From: Candidatus Melainabacteria bacterium | GTDB taxonomy: Bacteria > Cyanobacteriota > Vampirovibrionia > Obscuribacterales > Obscuribacteraceae | Reading direction: 5' to 3' | NCBI GenBank assembly: GCA_016716405.1 | Contig: JADJWK010000001.1 | Coordinates: 1,426,001-1,490,000, forward strand | DNA length: 64,000 bases | In this document: positions 23,379-33,060 of the stretch, in pieces | Position numbering within the stretch: position 1 is the stretch's first letter | Layout: each line of letters starts with the position of its first letter | Position numbers and translations under genes: made by a program | Notes under the pieces: model-generated | What the model saw: the letters and a program-made list of their open reading frames with translations, nothing else | Told to the model about the DNA's origin: nothing | Database searches by the model: none

Positions 23379-24191
23379 TCAGGCGAGATATTTCCAGGAC
23401 AGGATCCGCCGCTCCAGAGCCTCCACCAAGGCAGAAAGTATGAGCGCGATGACCATCAGGGTGAAAACCCCGACAAGTACCGTGGCCATATCATAGAGAC
23501 CGGAGGCTTTGACGATCATGTAGCCGAGCCCGGCTTCCGCCGAGATGAACTCGCCTATGAAAGCGCCCAGGAGAGCCAGACCGATATTGAGCTTCATGGC
23601 GTTCACCACCCAGATGAGCGATGAGGGCACCACTATAAAGCGAAAGACCTGGCTGCGGCTGGCGCCCACCACCGCCATGAAGCGGAGATAGCGAGGCTCC
23701 ACCGAGACTGCTCCCTGGTAGGACTGGACGATGGCGACAACTACCGTGGAGAGAAAGGCGAGCATGATCTTGGACCAGAGCCCTATGCCGAACCAGGTAA
23801 TGATCATCGGAGCCAGGGAGAAGATTGGAATCGAGCCCAGGGCGGCGATATATGGACGTGATACTCTGGCCACGGCGCGGGAGTACCAGAGGCTGAGCCC
23901 GATGAGGGCACCGGTAATGGTGCCAAGTACGAAGCCGGCAATCGCCTCCTCGAGTGTGATCAGGCTGTTCTTGACGAGCTCGCCGGTTGAGGCCAGCCGG
24001 ACGAAAGCCTGGAGGACCTTTTCCGGACTCGAGAAAATGAACTGCCGGTCGCTGCTGCCTGCGGTGTAGAAATACCAGACGATGACCACCACCACCAGGG
24101 GCAGCAGGTAGAGCCAGGGCGCGATTCTGGAGTCTGAGTCCATGTCGTTTTTGGTGCCGGTGCGGGTGCGGTTATGGATATGGGTCTTCAC
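23379..24191 (-). CDS. ABC importer permease (SsuC/TauC type)
   Basis: 270 residues with about six membrane helices and the BPD-transport EAA loop (YLRFMAVVGASRSQVFRFIVVPSSL). This is the permease of a binding-protein-dependent importer for sulfonates, nitrate/taurine or pyrimidine-like compounds. It overlaps the ATPase gene by four bases (ATGA). Residues 1-17 before the second Met look non-conserved, so translation may start at Met17. Its stop is five bases from the convergent MNIO operon. Confidence 0.88.
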   Translation of the reverse strand: MKTHIHNRTRTGTKNDMDSDSRIAPWLYLLPLVVVVIVWYFYTAGSSDRQFIFSSPEKVLQAFVRLASTGELVKNSLITLEEAIAGFVLGTITGALIGLSLWYSRAVARVSRPYIAALGSIPIFSLAPMIITWFGIGLWSKIMLAFLSTVVVAIVQSYQGAVSVEPRYLRFMAVVGASRSQVFRFIVVPSSLIWVVNAMKLNIGLALLGAFIGEFISAEAGLGYMIVKASGLYDMATVLVGVFTLMVIALILSALVEALERRILSWKYLA

Positions 24192-24976
24192 AGCGCCATG
24201 GACTCCTCGAGGTGGGAGAAGATATCGTTGTAATAACCGGAGAAAGACTCGTGACCCCGGGCTTTGTCCGGGCTGACCTCGCCTTCGCCCAGGTCGATGG
24301 CAATCTCTTTTGCCATTTTGCCGCTCCTGTCCATGAGAATGACGCGGTCTCCCATGGCTATGGCTTCGTCGATATCGTGGGTGACCAGCAATGTCCCTTT
24401 GCGGCTGGCACGAGCCAGGCTGTGAAACTCGCTTTCAAGCCTCAGTTTCGTATAGAAGTCCAGGGCCGAGAAAGGCTCATCGAGAAGAAGAATCTCCGGG
24501 TCGAACATGAGCGCCTGGATGATCCCCACCCGCTGGCGCATGCCCCCGGAGAGCTGGGACGGGTATCTATCGAGAATCGAAGTCTCCAGGTGGAATGTCT
24601 TCAGATATTCATCGAGCTCCTTTTGATCGATGGCGCTCTTTCTCAGGTCATTGGCGAGCATGAGATTGGACCTGACGGTGCGCCAGGGAAGAAGAACATC
24701 GTGCTGGAAGATATAGCCGATTCTTGTCCGGGACTGGGACGACTGGGACGGTGCTATTTGCTCGTTCGAAAACTTGATAGAACCGGAAGTCGGCTGCAAT
24801 AACCCGGCAATGAGATTGAGGAGGGTGGTCTTGCCGCAGCCGCTTGGCCCGAGAATGCAGACGATTTCTCCCGGGACCAGCGCGAAGCTGATCGCCTCCA
24901 CGGCCGGTGCGTCCCCGCCTGCCCCCTGCCTGTACGCGAAGCAAAGGTCCTGCACCAGAAGCAGTGGCTCGGTCAT
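24188..24976 (-). CDS. ABC importer ATP-binding protein (SsuB/TauB type)
   Basis: 262 residues. Walker A GPSGCGKTT, Q-loop in GYIFQHDVLLPW, signature LSGGMRQRV, Walker B ILLLDEPFSALD and switch His in LLVTHDIDEA are all present, so it should be active. It is the middle gene of a three-gene operon, overlapping both neighbours by four bases. Confidence 0.92.
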   Translation of the reverse strand: MTEPLLLVQDLCFAYRQGAGGDAPAVEAISFALVPGEIVCILGPSGCGKTTLLNLIAGLLQPTSGSIKFSNEQIAPSQSSQSRTRIGYIFQHDVLLPWRTVRSNLMLANDLRKSAIDQKELDEYLKTFHLETSILDRYPSQLSGGMRQRVGIIQALMFDPEILLLDEPFSALDFYTKLRLESEFHSLARASRKGTLLVTHDIDEAIAMGDRVILMDRSGKMAKEIAIDLGEGEVSPDKARGHESFSGYYNDIFSHLEESMAL

Positions 24977-26079
24977 TGTCCCGACTCGGTGGTCGTAGTC
25001 GATTCGGATCCGGTGGGTTCGATGTGTATACGGTTAAGGGCGCTGTCAGCAAAAGTCATATCGACATTGTCCTCGAAGGTGGCGGGACCTTCCAGATCGC
25101 CAATCTCTTTGCGTAGCTCCACGGCTTTCTCCCAGGCACCGCTGTCCAGAGACGGGTTTTTGGGAAGGGTTCCCTGGTCTATTAAACGGCGCAGAGCATT
25201 GCGCACCACTTCCGGGTCCACTTCCGGAAATTCCTGGCGGGCGACAGCCAGGGCTCCGTCGAAGTCGGAGTGGATGAATGTCATGGCTTTCGAGATGGCG
25301 TTGACGACCTTCTGAATGGTCTGCGGGTGCTTCTTGTGGAACGAGTCCGAGACGGTTAGCCCGGTGAATGCGAAATCACCCAGTATATTCGCCGGGGAGA
25401 AAACAATCCGGGCCCCGTCCTTGACGCCGATGGAGACCATGGGCTCGATGGTCATTGCCATATCGGCCTGGTCTGCTTTGAGCATGGGAAGCAGGGTCCC
25501 GAAGCCGCCCTCGACGATTTGAGCCTCTGGTACAGGATTGCCGTCGTTGTCCAGAATATGCTTCATGACGGCATAGCTGGTGGATGGCGCCTGATAGGTC
25601 CCGACTCTGTACCCGGCAAAGCCGCTGGGGCTCTCGAAAGGCTTGATCTCTTTCTTGCGGGTCACCACCCAGAACGGCACTCCCCGGACGATGCCGGCCA
25701 CGACCTTGCCACCCTGCCCCCTCTCCCTGGCGACGGCGACAAAGACCGGATCCGCCACGCCGAACTGGGCATTGCCTGCGGCCACCGCGGTAAATGTCTT
25801 TTCGTCCCCGCCGGTGCTGACGAATTTGACGTCGAGCCCTTCTTCCTTGAAGAAGCCCTGCCTGGCAGCGACATAGAGCGGCATGTAGAGGAAAACATGG
25901 TTGAACTGAGCGATGGTGACCTGCTCGCCTTTGCTTTCGGTCTGGCTAGCTTCATGCTTGCAACCGCTCAATCCGGCACTGGTCAGGACGATCAGGCCTG
26001 TCAATGCGGCGATGCCCAGCCGGCCGTATCGATAGGTCCGGAAGGAGATGATTCGAGGGGTGAGGAAGGTCTTTCGCAT
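24973..26079 (-). CDS. ABC importer solute-binding lipoprotein (SsuA/NMT1 type)
   Basis: 368 residues. The N-terminus ends in a lipobox, LSGC (Cys40), so it should be a lipoprotein in the periplasm. The body matches the NMT1/SsuA-like fold: LYVAARQGFFKEEGLDV, VGTYQAPSTSYAVMKHIL, GGFGTLLPMLKADQADMAMT. Ligands of this group include sulfonates, nitrate, taurine and thiamine precursors; this sequence does not decide which. It is the first gene of the operon and is divergent from the TPR gene at 26190. The Thr/Ser/Glu-rich C-terminus looks disordered. Confidence 0.88.
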   Translation of the reverse strand: MRKTFLTPRIISFRTYRYGRLGIAALTGLIVLTSAGLSGCKHEASQTESKGEQVTIAQFNHVFLYMPLYVAARQGFFKEEGLDVKFVSTGGDEKTFTAVAAGNAQFGVADPVFVAVARERGQGGKVVAGIVRGVPFWVVTRKKEIKPFESPSGFAGYRVGTYQAPSTSYAVMKHILDNDGNPVPEAQIVEGGFGTLLPMLKADQADMAMTIEPMVSIGVKDGARIVFSPANILGDFAFTGLTVSDSFHKKHPQTIQKVVNAISKAMTFIHSDFDGALAVARQEFPEVDPEVVRNALRRLIDQGTLPKNPSLDSGAWEKAVELRKEIGDLEGPATFEDNVDMTFADSALNRIHIEPTGSESTTTTESGQ

Positions 26080-26189
26080 AGGGAGAAAAGACTACCAGAT
26101 TTCACCTGTTCGGCGACTCAACCAGTTAATTAATGACTACTATGACCAGTTAATGTATTGTTTGAGATACAGGTTGTTTCGGCCGGTCG

Positions 26190-27722
26190 ATGTTTCGCCC
26201 ACTTCTCTCCATTATTCTTGCCTCGCTCGCCTCGAGTTTTGCCTGCGATCCCGCGCTGGCGGCGCCTCCGGCACCCCAGGTTAGCATCATGGCGCCCTCC
26301 GGAGAGAGCCAGGCTGCCTCTGCCAGGCTCCAGGAAGGACGGGTGGAGACCAAGTATGTAGTGCCGATTCGCTCATCGGTCTGGGAAAAGAACTACACCA
26401 ATGGCTTCAATGCTCTCGAGGAGCGCAAATTCGAGCACGCCGAGAAGATGCTCACTGCCGCCATCAAAGAGGCCAAGTCCCCCGGGGCGCCCGATACAGC
26501 CCTGGTCCACAGCCGGCTTGCCCTGGCGCTGCTCTATCTCAAACAGCGCCGCTATCCCGAGGCTTACGACCTCTACAGGTCCACCCTGAACCTCGCCTTA
26601 TCCCGATGCGGGGCGGGCTCTCGCGAGGTGGCGGAGTGCAAATACGGGCTTTCCCGCTGCGAAGTCTTCTTTGGCGACGAGAAGGCCGCCAGGGAGAACG
26701 CCGAGTCTGCCATCGAGATTCTCAAGAGAACTGGCAAGATCGACTCGACCCTGGGCGGGCTCTCTGTCGAGTCCCTGGCTCTGGCGCTGGCTCGCTTCGG
26801 CTGGTATGACGACAGCAAGCTTCTTTTCGGAGCCGCATCCGAGATCATGGAAGCCCATCCGGGCTACAAGAAGCTCGATCTCGCCGATTCCCTCCGGGAG
26901 CAGGCTCTGTTCTATCACGCCAGGGGTGACCGCAGCACGGCTGCCAGGCTCTATGAGAGGTCGGCGAAGATCAAGGACGCTGCCCTTTCGGCCAGCGAGC
27001 CAGCGGCGGTTCTCGGTGAAGTGGACTTCGTCTGGGAAGCCGGATCAACGAGGTCTCGCGAGATCATCGACAATGAATTCCCGTTTCGCTATGTAACCGC
27101 TAATGGTATCAGGGTCGCTGCCACCATTATCGACCTGTGGGAGCTCGTTGGCATCCTCGTAACCGTGACCAATACCGAAGATCAGCAGCGGGAGTTCGTC
27201 CTGGGCGATATCGTGGTGGAGAAGGTCGACAAGCGTTATCCGAAGCGCCGGTCCGAAGTGATCCCGAGCGTCGACGCCAATTCTATCGACCGTGTGCAAA
27301 AGGAGCTGAGCATCTGGGCTCTCACTCATACGCGCCCATGGCTCGCCAATATTCAAAAGACCAGGACCGTTCGCGGTCTCGTGCCACCCGATGGGCATGA
27401 TATGTTCAGGGGACCGAATGTCTTTGGTGTATGGGGGAACTGGAAAGCAGTGTCTCATACGGTGCCCAAGCTGGTGGCGATCACACCGTCGCGCGAAGGG
27501 CTGCAAAGATTCGATCGGACCGAAGTGCCGCTGCCCGGCTTGCTCTCTCGGGGAACCCACAAGATTGCCGGCAAGTATCCTGTGTATCTCGAGCCCTTCG
27601 AGTCGCGAACCGGAGAGCTCTTCTACCTGAATCACCGCGATGTCGATATCGTGATCAAGGTCCCGGTCGGCAACGCCGTGTTCGAGTTGCCTTTTCATAC
27701 GAGAAAGAAGTTTTCGCATTAG
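26190..27722 (+). CDS. Secreted TPR protein with C-terminal beta domain
   Basis: 510 residues. A signal peptide (1-24, cleavage near ALA-AP) is followed by TPR-like helices from about 60 to 270 (FNALEERKFEHAEKMLTAAIKEA, LALALLYLKQRRYPEAYDLY, SLREQALFYHARGDRSTAARLYE) and then a beta-rich domain of about 230 residues (VTNTEDQQREFVLGDIVVEK). It is a scaffold or binding protein in the periplasm or outside the cell. The DUF1704 gene starts 21 bases downstream, so the two are likely one operon. Confidence 0.75.
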   Translation: MFRPLLSIILASLASSFACDPALAAPPAPQVSIMAPSGESQAASARLQEGRVETKYVVPIRSSVWEKNYTNGFNALEERKFEHAEKMLTAAIKEAKSPGAPDTALVHSRLALALLYLKQRRYPEAYDLYRSTLNLALSRCGAGSREVAECKYGLSRCEVFFGDEKAARENAESAIEILKRTGKIDSTLGGLSVESLALALARFGWYDDSKLLFGAASEIMEAHPGYKKLDLADSLREQALFYHARGDRSTAARLYERSAKIKDAALSASEPAAVLGEVDFVWEAGSTRSREIIDNEFPFRYVTANGIRVAATIIDLWELVGILVTVTNTEDQQREFVLGDIVVEKVDKRYPKRRSEVIPSVDANSIDRVQKELSIWALTHTRPWLANIQKTRTVRGLVPPDGHDMFRGPNVFGVWGNWKAVSHTVPKLVAITPSREGLQRFDRTEVPLPGLLSRGTHKIAGKYPVYLEPFESRTGELFYLNHRDVDIVIKVPVGNAVFELPFHTRKKFSH

Positions 27723-27743
27723 GTCGCGGGAGCAGAGACGAGA

Positions 27744-29666
27744 TTGTCGAAAGCGAAGAAGCAGCACACTATCGGTCCGGAATTCATCGATGATTGCTTG
27801 ACCTATCTGAGGGAAGGCAGGCGCCTGAAACGCAAGCTCCCCACCTGGGTCGGTCAGATCTATATCGACCGGCAGCTCCCCTACATATGCGTCTACCGGC
27901 AGAGCGAAGAGCGCGAGGACTGGGGCACCGAGCAGCTACTCCTGGGCGAGGCGTCTTCTCTGATCGCGCCGGCGGACAGAGCCGAGGAGAAGAATGTCCG
28001 CCATCTCGTAGAATCCATCTGCGAGGAGTTGATTCGTTATTACGGGAATTTCCTGGTGGTCGAGATCTGGTCGGGCGAGGATGAGACCGAGTTCGAGCTG
28101 AGCGCCGACGGCGAGGAGTCGCAGCACACAGAGCACCGGCCGGCATTCAAGATCTACGCCGAGAAATCCGATACGGAATGCGCTTATGTTCGCACCCTGG
28201 CGAAGCAATTGAGCCTGCTCAAGCTGGACACCGGAGAAACCTCGGTAAAGATGGTGACCAGCAGCGCCATAGCACCACCGGGGATGAAGCCGCTCGTCTC
28301 GCGAGAGAAGAGCGACACTTTCGAGGTGCACGTGGTCGGCATAGAAGTGGCGCCTATTTACCGGGACATGCGCCTGGACGCGCGTTTTCCCGCTTTGCTG
28401 GCGGCCCTGCAGAGACAGTTCACGAAAGTGCTGGAAAAAGTCTTCTTCGACTTCCTCAAGGAAGAGACCCGCATGTGCCCGCCGAGCTATCTCGCTCTGG
28501 GGCGGCGAAGCATGGTGCACGAGGTCATGCGGGTGGACCGCGAGCTCGCCGAAGTGGCGGAGTCCATCGATTTCCTCCTGCTGGTCACTCCGACCAATTC
28601 CAGCGAAGCCTTCGCCGAGTTCAAGCACGGGCTCTTCCAGAGAGACCCTCATTTTATATACAACCCATCGCCTTTCGATCCGGTGCAGCTCAAACGCAAG
28701 CTCTATCGCGCGCCGGTGGAGCGCATCGAAGATCCGACCCTGGCTCAGCTCTTTCGGGAGCAGCAGCTCGATATCGACTATCGGATTTCTATGATCGCCG
28801 AGCGTGGTACCAAGCGTTTTCTCTATGCCAGCCTGCAGCTCTATGACGCCCCGGATCGCGAGTTGATGAGCCTGGCGGACCAGATACTGAAAACGGTGCC
28901 GGAGAAGAGCAAGGGCGAATCGGTGGGCAAGCAATTGAGCGCCAATCAATTTGCCAAGCGCGCCCAGAAAGAGCTCGATTTCTACAAGTCTCGCTGTCCC
29001 GATTTGCCGGCATCTGTGCAGATCCGCGACGACGTGCCCGGCGTGCTGGTCTCGCACGGGACTCTGATCATCGGCAAGGAAAGACGGATCTTCGAGGGAC
29101 GCGCCGAGGCGCTTCTCGGTCATGAGGTCGGCACGCATATCCTCACCAACTACAACGGCAAAGCCCAGCCCTTCCGGCAGCTCAGCGCCGGCTTGCCCGG
29201 CTATGACGAGCTCCAGGAGCCCCTGGCGGTGCTTGCCGAATATCTCGTAGGCGGTCTCAGCAAGCGCCGTCTCCGTACCCTGGCCGCCAGGGTAATCGCC
29301 GTGGGCATGCTCTCCGGCGGAGCGACTTTCGTCGATGTTTTCCGGAAGCTGACAAAGGACTACGATTTGCATAAAGATATCGCCTTCGGTATCACCATGC
29401 GGGTCTTCCGCAGCGGCGGTTTCACCAAGGACGTCGTCTATCTGCGCGGTTTGATCAATCTCCTGGAGCACATCCGGCACGGGCTCGATCTGAAGGTGCT
29501 CTATGTCGGCAAATTCGGCATGGACTACCTGCCCATCGTTCGTGAGCTGCTCTGGCGCAAGATCCTGGTACCGGCGAAGCTGCTCCCGCACTTCTTCGAG
29601 TCGGAAGACGCCATGAAACGTCTGGAGCGCCTGCAGCAGGGCGCCACCGTGCTGGATCTGGTTTGA
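27744..29666 (+). CDS. DUF1704 / QEGLA-type metallopeptidase-like protein
   Basis: 640 residues with a TTG start. The C-terminal half carries the DUF1704 core: HEVGTHILTNYNGKAQPF (HExxTH-like zinc motif), then GLPGYDELQEPLAVLAEYL. The family was named for a QEGLA motif; here it reads QEPLA. Eukaryotic relatives (MATCAP) are zinc carboxypeptidases that cut tubulin tails, and bacterial members were linked to flavohemoglobin expression. The N-terminal 250 residues are not recognised. Zinc ligands would be the two His and the Glu after LQ. Substrate unknown. Confidence 0.82.
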   Translation: MSKAKKQHTIGPEFIDDCLTYLREGRRLKRKLPTWVGQIYIDRQLPYICVYRQSEEREDWGTEQLLLGEASSLIAPADRAEEKNVRHLVESICEELIRYYGNFLVVEIWSGEDETEFELSADGEESQHTEHRPAFKIYAEKSDTECAYVRTLAKQLSLLKLDTGETSVKMVTSSAIAPPGMKPLVSREKSDTFEVHVVGIEVAPIYRDMRLDARFPALLAALQRQFTKVLEKVFFDFLKEETRMCPPSYLALGRRSMVHEVMRVDRELAEVAESIDFLLLVTPTNSSEAFAEFKHGLFQRDPHFIYNPSPFDPVQLKRKLYRAPVERIEDPTLAQLFREQQLDIDYRISMIAERGTKRFLYASLQLYDAPDRELMSLADQILKTVPEKSKGESVGKQLSANQFAKRAQKELDFYKSRCPDLPASVQIRDDVPGVLVSHGTLIIGKERRIFEGRAEALLGHEVGTHILTNYNGKAQPFRQLSAGLPGYDELQEPLAVLAEYLVGGLSKRRLRTLAARVIAVGMLSGGATFVDVFRKLTKDYDLHKDIAFGITMRVFRSGGFTKDVVYLRGLINLLEHIRHGLDLKVLYVGKFGMDYLPIVRELLWRKILVPAKLLPHFFESEDAMKRLERLQQGATVLDLV

Positions 29667-29753
29667 TTGCACTATTGGTTTGTCTCATGTTTGACAATGC
29701 GACAACCCACACTAAAGGAATGAGTCCTGCCCTGCCATTGCGCCACTGCGGCT

Positions 29754-31904
29754 CTAGCTAAATCCGCGGTCCCGCATGAGCGCTTCGGTGTCCACGTCTC
29801 TGCCGCGGAAGTTGCGGAAGGCGACGTCCGGCGGCACCGAATTGCCGACACTGAATATAGTGTCACGGAAGCGATCGCAGGTCTTGCGGTCGTAGAAGCT
29901 TCCGGCTTCTTCGAAGGCTTCGGATGCGTCAGCCGACATCGTGTCCGCCCAGATATAGACATAGTAGGCGGCGGAGTAGCCGTCGTCGGCGAAGATATGA
30001 CCGAAGGCGGTGGGACGGTGGCGCATGACGATCTCTTTCGGGCAGTCGAGATCTTTCATGGCCTTCGCTTCGAACTCGTCCGGATCGATGGTGTGCTCGT
30101 CGCTTGCCGCCAGGTGGATCTTCATGTCATAGAGGGCTGAAGCCAGATATTCGGTGGTGCCGAAGCCCTGGTTGAAAGTCTTGGCTTTGCGAATCTTTGC
30201 CACCAGCTCTTCCGGGATCGGCTTGCCGGTCTTGTGATGCAGGGCGTACTTCGAGAGCACTTCTCTGGTTATCGCCCAGCGCTCGTTGACCTGGCTCGGG
30301 AACTCCACGAAATCGCGCTTGACGGCGGTGCCGGCGAGGCTGGGGTAACGGACATTCGATTGCAGACCGTGCAGGGCATGACCGAACTCGTGGAACATAG
30401 TGGTGGCATCGTCCCAGGAGATGAGCACCGGCTCGCCGGGCTTGCCTTTGACGAAGTTGGCGTTGTTCGAGACGATGGGAGTGATCTCGTCTTTGAACTT
30501 CTCCTGGGTCCTGTATTCGTTCATCCAGGCGCCGGAGTGCTTGCCTTCCCGGGCATAGGGATCGAAATACCAGAGCCCTACGCGCTTGCCGTCGCGCCGG
30601 ACCTCATATACGGTGACATCAGGATGCACCACCGGCAGTCCCGAGATCTTCACCATGTCGAGACCGAAGACCTGCCTGGCTGCCCAGAACATGCCTTCGA
30701 GGATCTTGTCCAGTTGCAGATATTGCTTGACCTCTTCCTGGTCGAGATCATAGCGCTCTTTGCGGACTTTCTCTGCATAGTAGCGGTAGTCCCAGGGCTC
30801 GATGGTTATGCCGGCGCCTTCTTTGTCGGCCAGGGCCTGCATGTCTTTCACTTCTTCCCGGGCGCGGGCGGTGGATGCTTTCCAGACTTTCATCATGAGC
30901 TGCATGGCCGCATCGGGAGTCTTGGCCATATTGTTGTCCAGGGTCCAGTGGGCATGGGTCGGAAAGCCGAGGAGCCGGGCGCGCTCGGTGCGGAGCTTGA
31001 GGATCTCGCCGATGTTCTTCTTGTTGTCGTGGGCGTCGTTGTTGTCTCCGCGATTGGTCCAGATCCGCCAGCCTTTCTCGCGCAGGTCGCGGCGAGCCGA
31101 GGAGCACAGAAAAGGCTCCATGGACGAGCGGGTATTGGCGATCACCCATTTGCCCTTCTTGCCGCGGGTCGCGGCCTGGGCGGCGGCTGCCTGGCGCAGA
31201 TCATCCGAGAGGCCCTCGAGGTCTTCTTCTTTGTCGAGGACCAGGCAGAGCTCTTCTTCGTCGGCCAGTTGATTGTGCCTGAAATCAGTGTAGAGCCTGG
31301 AGAGCTTTTCGTTGATAGCAGCCAGGCGCGCTTTCTTCTCTTTCGATAGGCCGGCTCCACGGCGGGCGAATTGCTGGTAGTAGACTTCCACCAGCCGGAT
31401 TTGCTCCGGGTCGAGATCGGAATCGTTGCGAGCCTCGTACACCGCTTTGATTCGCTCGAAAAGCGGCCCGTTCTGGATGACCTCGTCCTCGAATTTCTGG
31501 AGGATGGGGCTCATCTCGGTCTCGATGGCTTGCATGGACTTGTCGTTCATGGTCGAGGTGTAGATGTCGAATATCCGGATGGACCGGTCCAGCTGGCGTC
31601 CGGTGTCTTCCAGGGCGGCGATGGTGTTGGCGAAACTGGGCTTTTCTTTCTGATCGGTTATTGCTTTGAGCTCGGCGCGCTTGAGATCCATTCCTTTGAG
31701 GATGGCTTCTTTGACGCCGCTCTTGCTCACCTTGTCAAAGGGCGGGAAGCCGCCGTGCTCTCCTGTCCAGGGCTCCAGAAATGGATCGGATTTAGACTCC
31801 TCCGGAGGCTCCCCGGCAGCCATGGCCTCTTGCAGGTCGGACAGCGATGCTCCTCCCAGAGCAGCCACAGCTGCAGCACGTTTCAGGAACTTGCGTCGGT
31901 TCAT
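29754..31904 (-). CDS. Tat-exported M3 family peptidase (Dcp/oligopeptidase A-like)
   Basis: 716 residues from the ATG at 31904, which has a perfect AGGAGG six bases upstream; the longer frame to 31955 is rejected. The N-terminus is a twin-arginine signal (NRRKFLKRAAAVAALGG). The zinc motif is MFHEFGHALHGL (HExxH), with a downstream helix that should supply the third Glu ligand. Peptidyl-dipeptidases of this family remove dipeptides from short peptides. Tat export is unusual, because most M3 enzymes are cytosolic or Sec-exported; here it implies a folded periplasmic or surface enzyme. Confidence 0.9.
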   Translation of the reverse strand: MNRRKFLKRAAAVAALGGASLSDLQEAMAAGEPPEESKSDPFLEPWTGEHGGFPPFDKVSKSGVKEAILKGMDLKRAELKAITDQKEKPSFANTIAALEDTGRQLDRSIRIFDIYTSTMNDKSMQAIETEMSPILQKFEDEVIQNGPLFERIKAVYEARNDSDLDPEQIRLVEVYYQQFARRGAGLSKEKKARLAAINEKLSRLYTDFRHNQLADEEELCLVLDKEEDLEGLSDDLRQAAAAQAATRGKKGKWVIANTRSSMEPFLCSSARRDLREKGWRIWTNRGDNNDAHDNKKNIGEILKLRTERARLLGFPTHAHWTLDNNMAKTPDAAMQLMMKVWKASTARAREEVKDMQALADKEGAGITIEPWDYRYYAEKVRKERYDLDQEEVKQYLQLDKILEGMFWAARQVFGLDMVKISGLPVVHPDVTVYEVRRDGKRVGLWYFDPYAREGKHSGAWMNEYRTQEKFKDEITPIVSNNANFVKGKPGEPVLISWDDATTMFHEFGHALHGLQSNVRYPSLAGTAVKRDFVEFPSQVNERWAITREVLSKYALHHKTGKPIPEELVAKIRKAKTFNQGFGTTEYLASALYDMKIHLAASDEHTIDPDEFEAKAMKDLDCPKEIVMRHRPTAFGHIFADDGYSAAYYVYIWADTMSADASEAFEEAGSFYDRKTCDRFRDTIFSVGNSVPPDVAFRNFRGRDVDTEALMRDRGFS

Positions 31905-31983
31905 TGCTATCCTCCTGTTTTCCAGTCGTCCGGGCACAAGGAAGCATTCTAGCAAAAGGAAGCAGACCGTTCCGGCGCAAGAC

Positions 31984-33060
31984 CTAACTGACGGCGACTG
32001 TTCTGACGGCCGCTCGGCCGGCGGCGCTCTTCATGGCAGCCTCGATTATCTCGATTGTCAGAAGGGCTGCTTCCGGATCCACCGGTGGTTTGCCGCCGGT
32101 TCTTATCGCTTCGGCTGTCAGCTCGTAGAATCTCTCGTAGCAGCCCGGCTCGCTCTTTATTGTCATCTGGGCGCCATCCTCGCCCCTGGTGAGGGTGCCG
32201 GCCAGCTCATCGGGCTCGATTCCCCAGCCCGGGTCGCCCGGGTGAGCCCCGCTACGCAGGGCCTCTTCTTGAGGATCGAGACCATATTTCTCGAAAGTGC
32301 CGTTGAGAGCCAGGACCCGAAATCGCGGGGCTCTTCTGGCCGAGATGACGTTTGCCCAGAGATGAGCCGAGACACCTCCGGCAAAGGTCAGGGCTACGAA
32401 AGTATCATCGCTTGCGGTGGCTCCCGGCCTGGTGTTGCGGATCTCGGCATAGACGCTCTCCGGTTTGCCGAAGAGGAGGCAAGCCTGATCTATGAGGTGG
32501 CTTTGCAAGTCGAAAAGGAGCCCGGCACCATCTTCGATGCTGCCTGATTCGCGCCATTTGTTGGGATCTACCGCCGGGCGATAACGCTCGAAGCGAGACT
32601 CGAACCGGAGGACAGGCGAGAGGCTGCCATCTTCGAGCAATTTTTCGACGGTCAGGAAGTCATTGTCGAAGCGGCGATTCTGGAAAACAGTCAGGAGCCG
32701 TTTCTTTTCCCGACTCAGGTCGATAAGCCGGCGGCAGTCCCGGGAGCTGGTGGCGAATGGCTTGTCGACCACGACATGTAGCCCGGCATCGAGAGCGGCT
32801 GCGGCCTGAGGGGCATGAAACTTGTTCGGGGAGGCAATGACTAATAGATCCAGATCGGCTGCGCCCGGTATCACATCGTCGAAAGTAGCAGCGAGCCTGG
32901 CGTCGGGAAAATCCCGGCTTGCCTCGGCGCGGCGCTCCGGGTTGGCGGTGACGATGGAGGTTATCTCCATGCCCGGAGTCCGGGCTATAAGGGGAGCATG
33001 AAAAAACCTGCCGGCAAGCCCGTAGCCGACCAGTGCCACCCTGATGCAATTCGTCGTCAT
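31984..33060 (-). CDS. Gfo/Idh/MocA-family oxidoreductase
   Basis: 358 residues. The N-terminal Rossmann motif GYGLAGRFFHAP, the dipeptide pair in VVDKPFA (Lys-Pro, cofactor binding) and the C-terminal alpha/beta domain with DLQSHLIDQ (catalytic His) are visible. The YdgJ-like subgroup starts with GLAGRFFHAP. It oxidises or reduces sugar-like substrates with NAD(P). Nothing next to it names the substrate. The 279 bases upstream (33061-33339) hold no gene I can support. Confidence 0.9.
   Translation of the reverse strand: MTTNCIRVALVGYGLAGRFFHAPLIARTPGMEITSIVTANPERRAEASRDFPDARLAATFDDVIPGAADLDLLVIASPNKFHAPQAAAALDAGLHVVVDKPFATSSRDCRRLIDLSREKKRLLTVFQNRRFDNDFLTVEKLLEDGSLSPVLRFESRFERYRPAVDPNKWRESGSIEDGAGLLFDLQSHLIDQACLLFGKPESVYAEIRNTRPGATASDDTFVALTFAGGVSAHLWANVISARRAPRFRVLALNGTFEKYGLDPQEEALRSGAHPGDPGWGIEPDELAGTLTRGEDGAQMTIKSEPGCYERFYELTAEAIRTGGKPPVDPEAALLTIEIIEAAMKSAAGRAAVRTVAVS

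Noticed and set aside
27936..29672. 578-codon minus-strand frame
   Set aside because: Antisense to the DUF1704 gene with its zinc motif; high GC with G/C-ending codons keeps the antisense frame open.
30234..31349. 371-codon plus-strand frame
   Set aside because: Antisense to the M3 peptidase, which has HExxH and Tat motifs.
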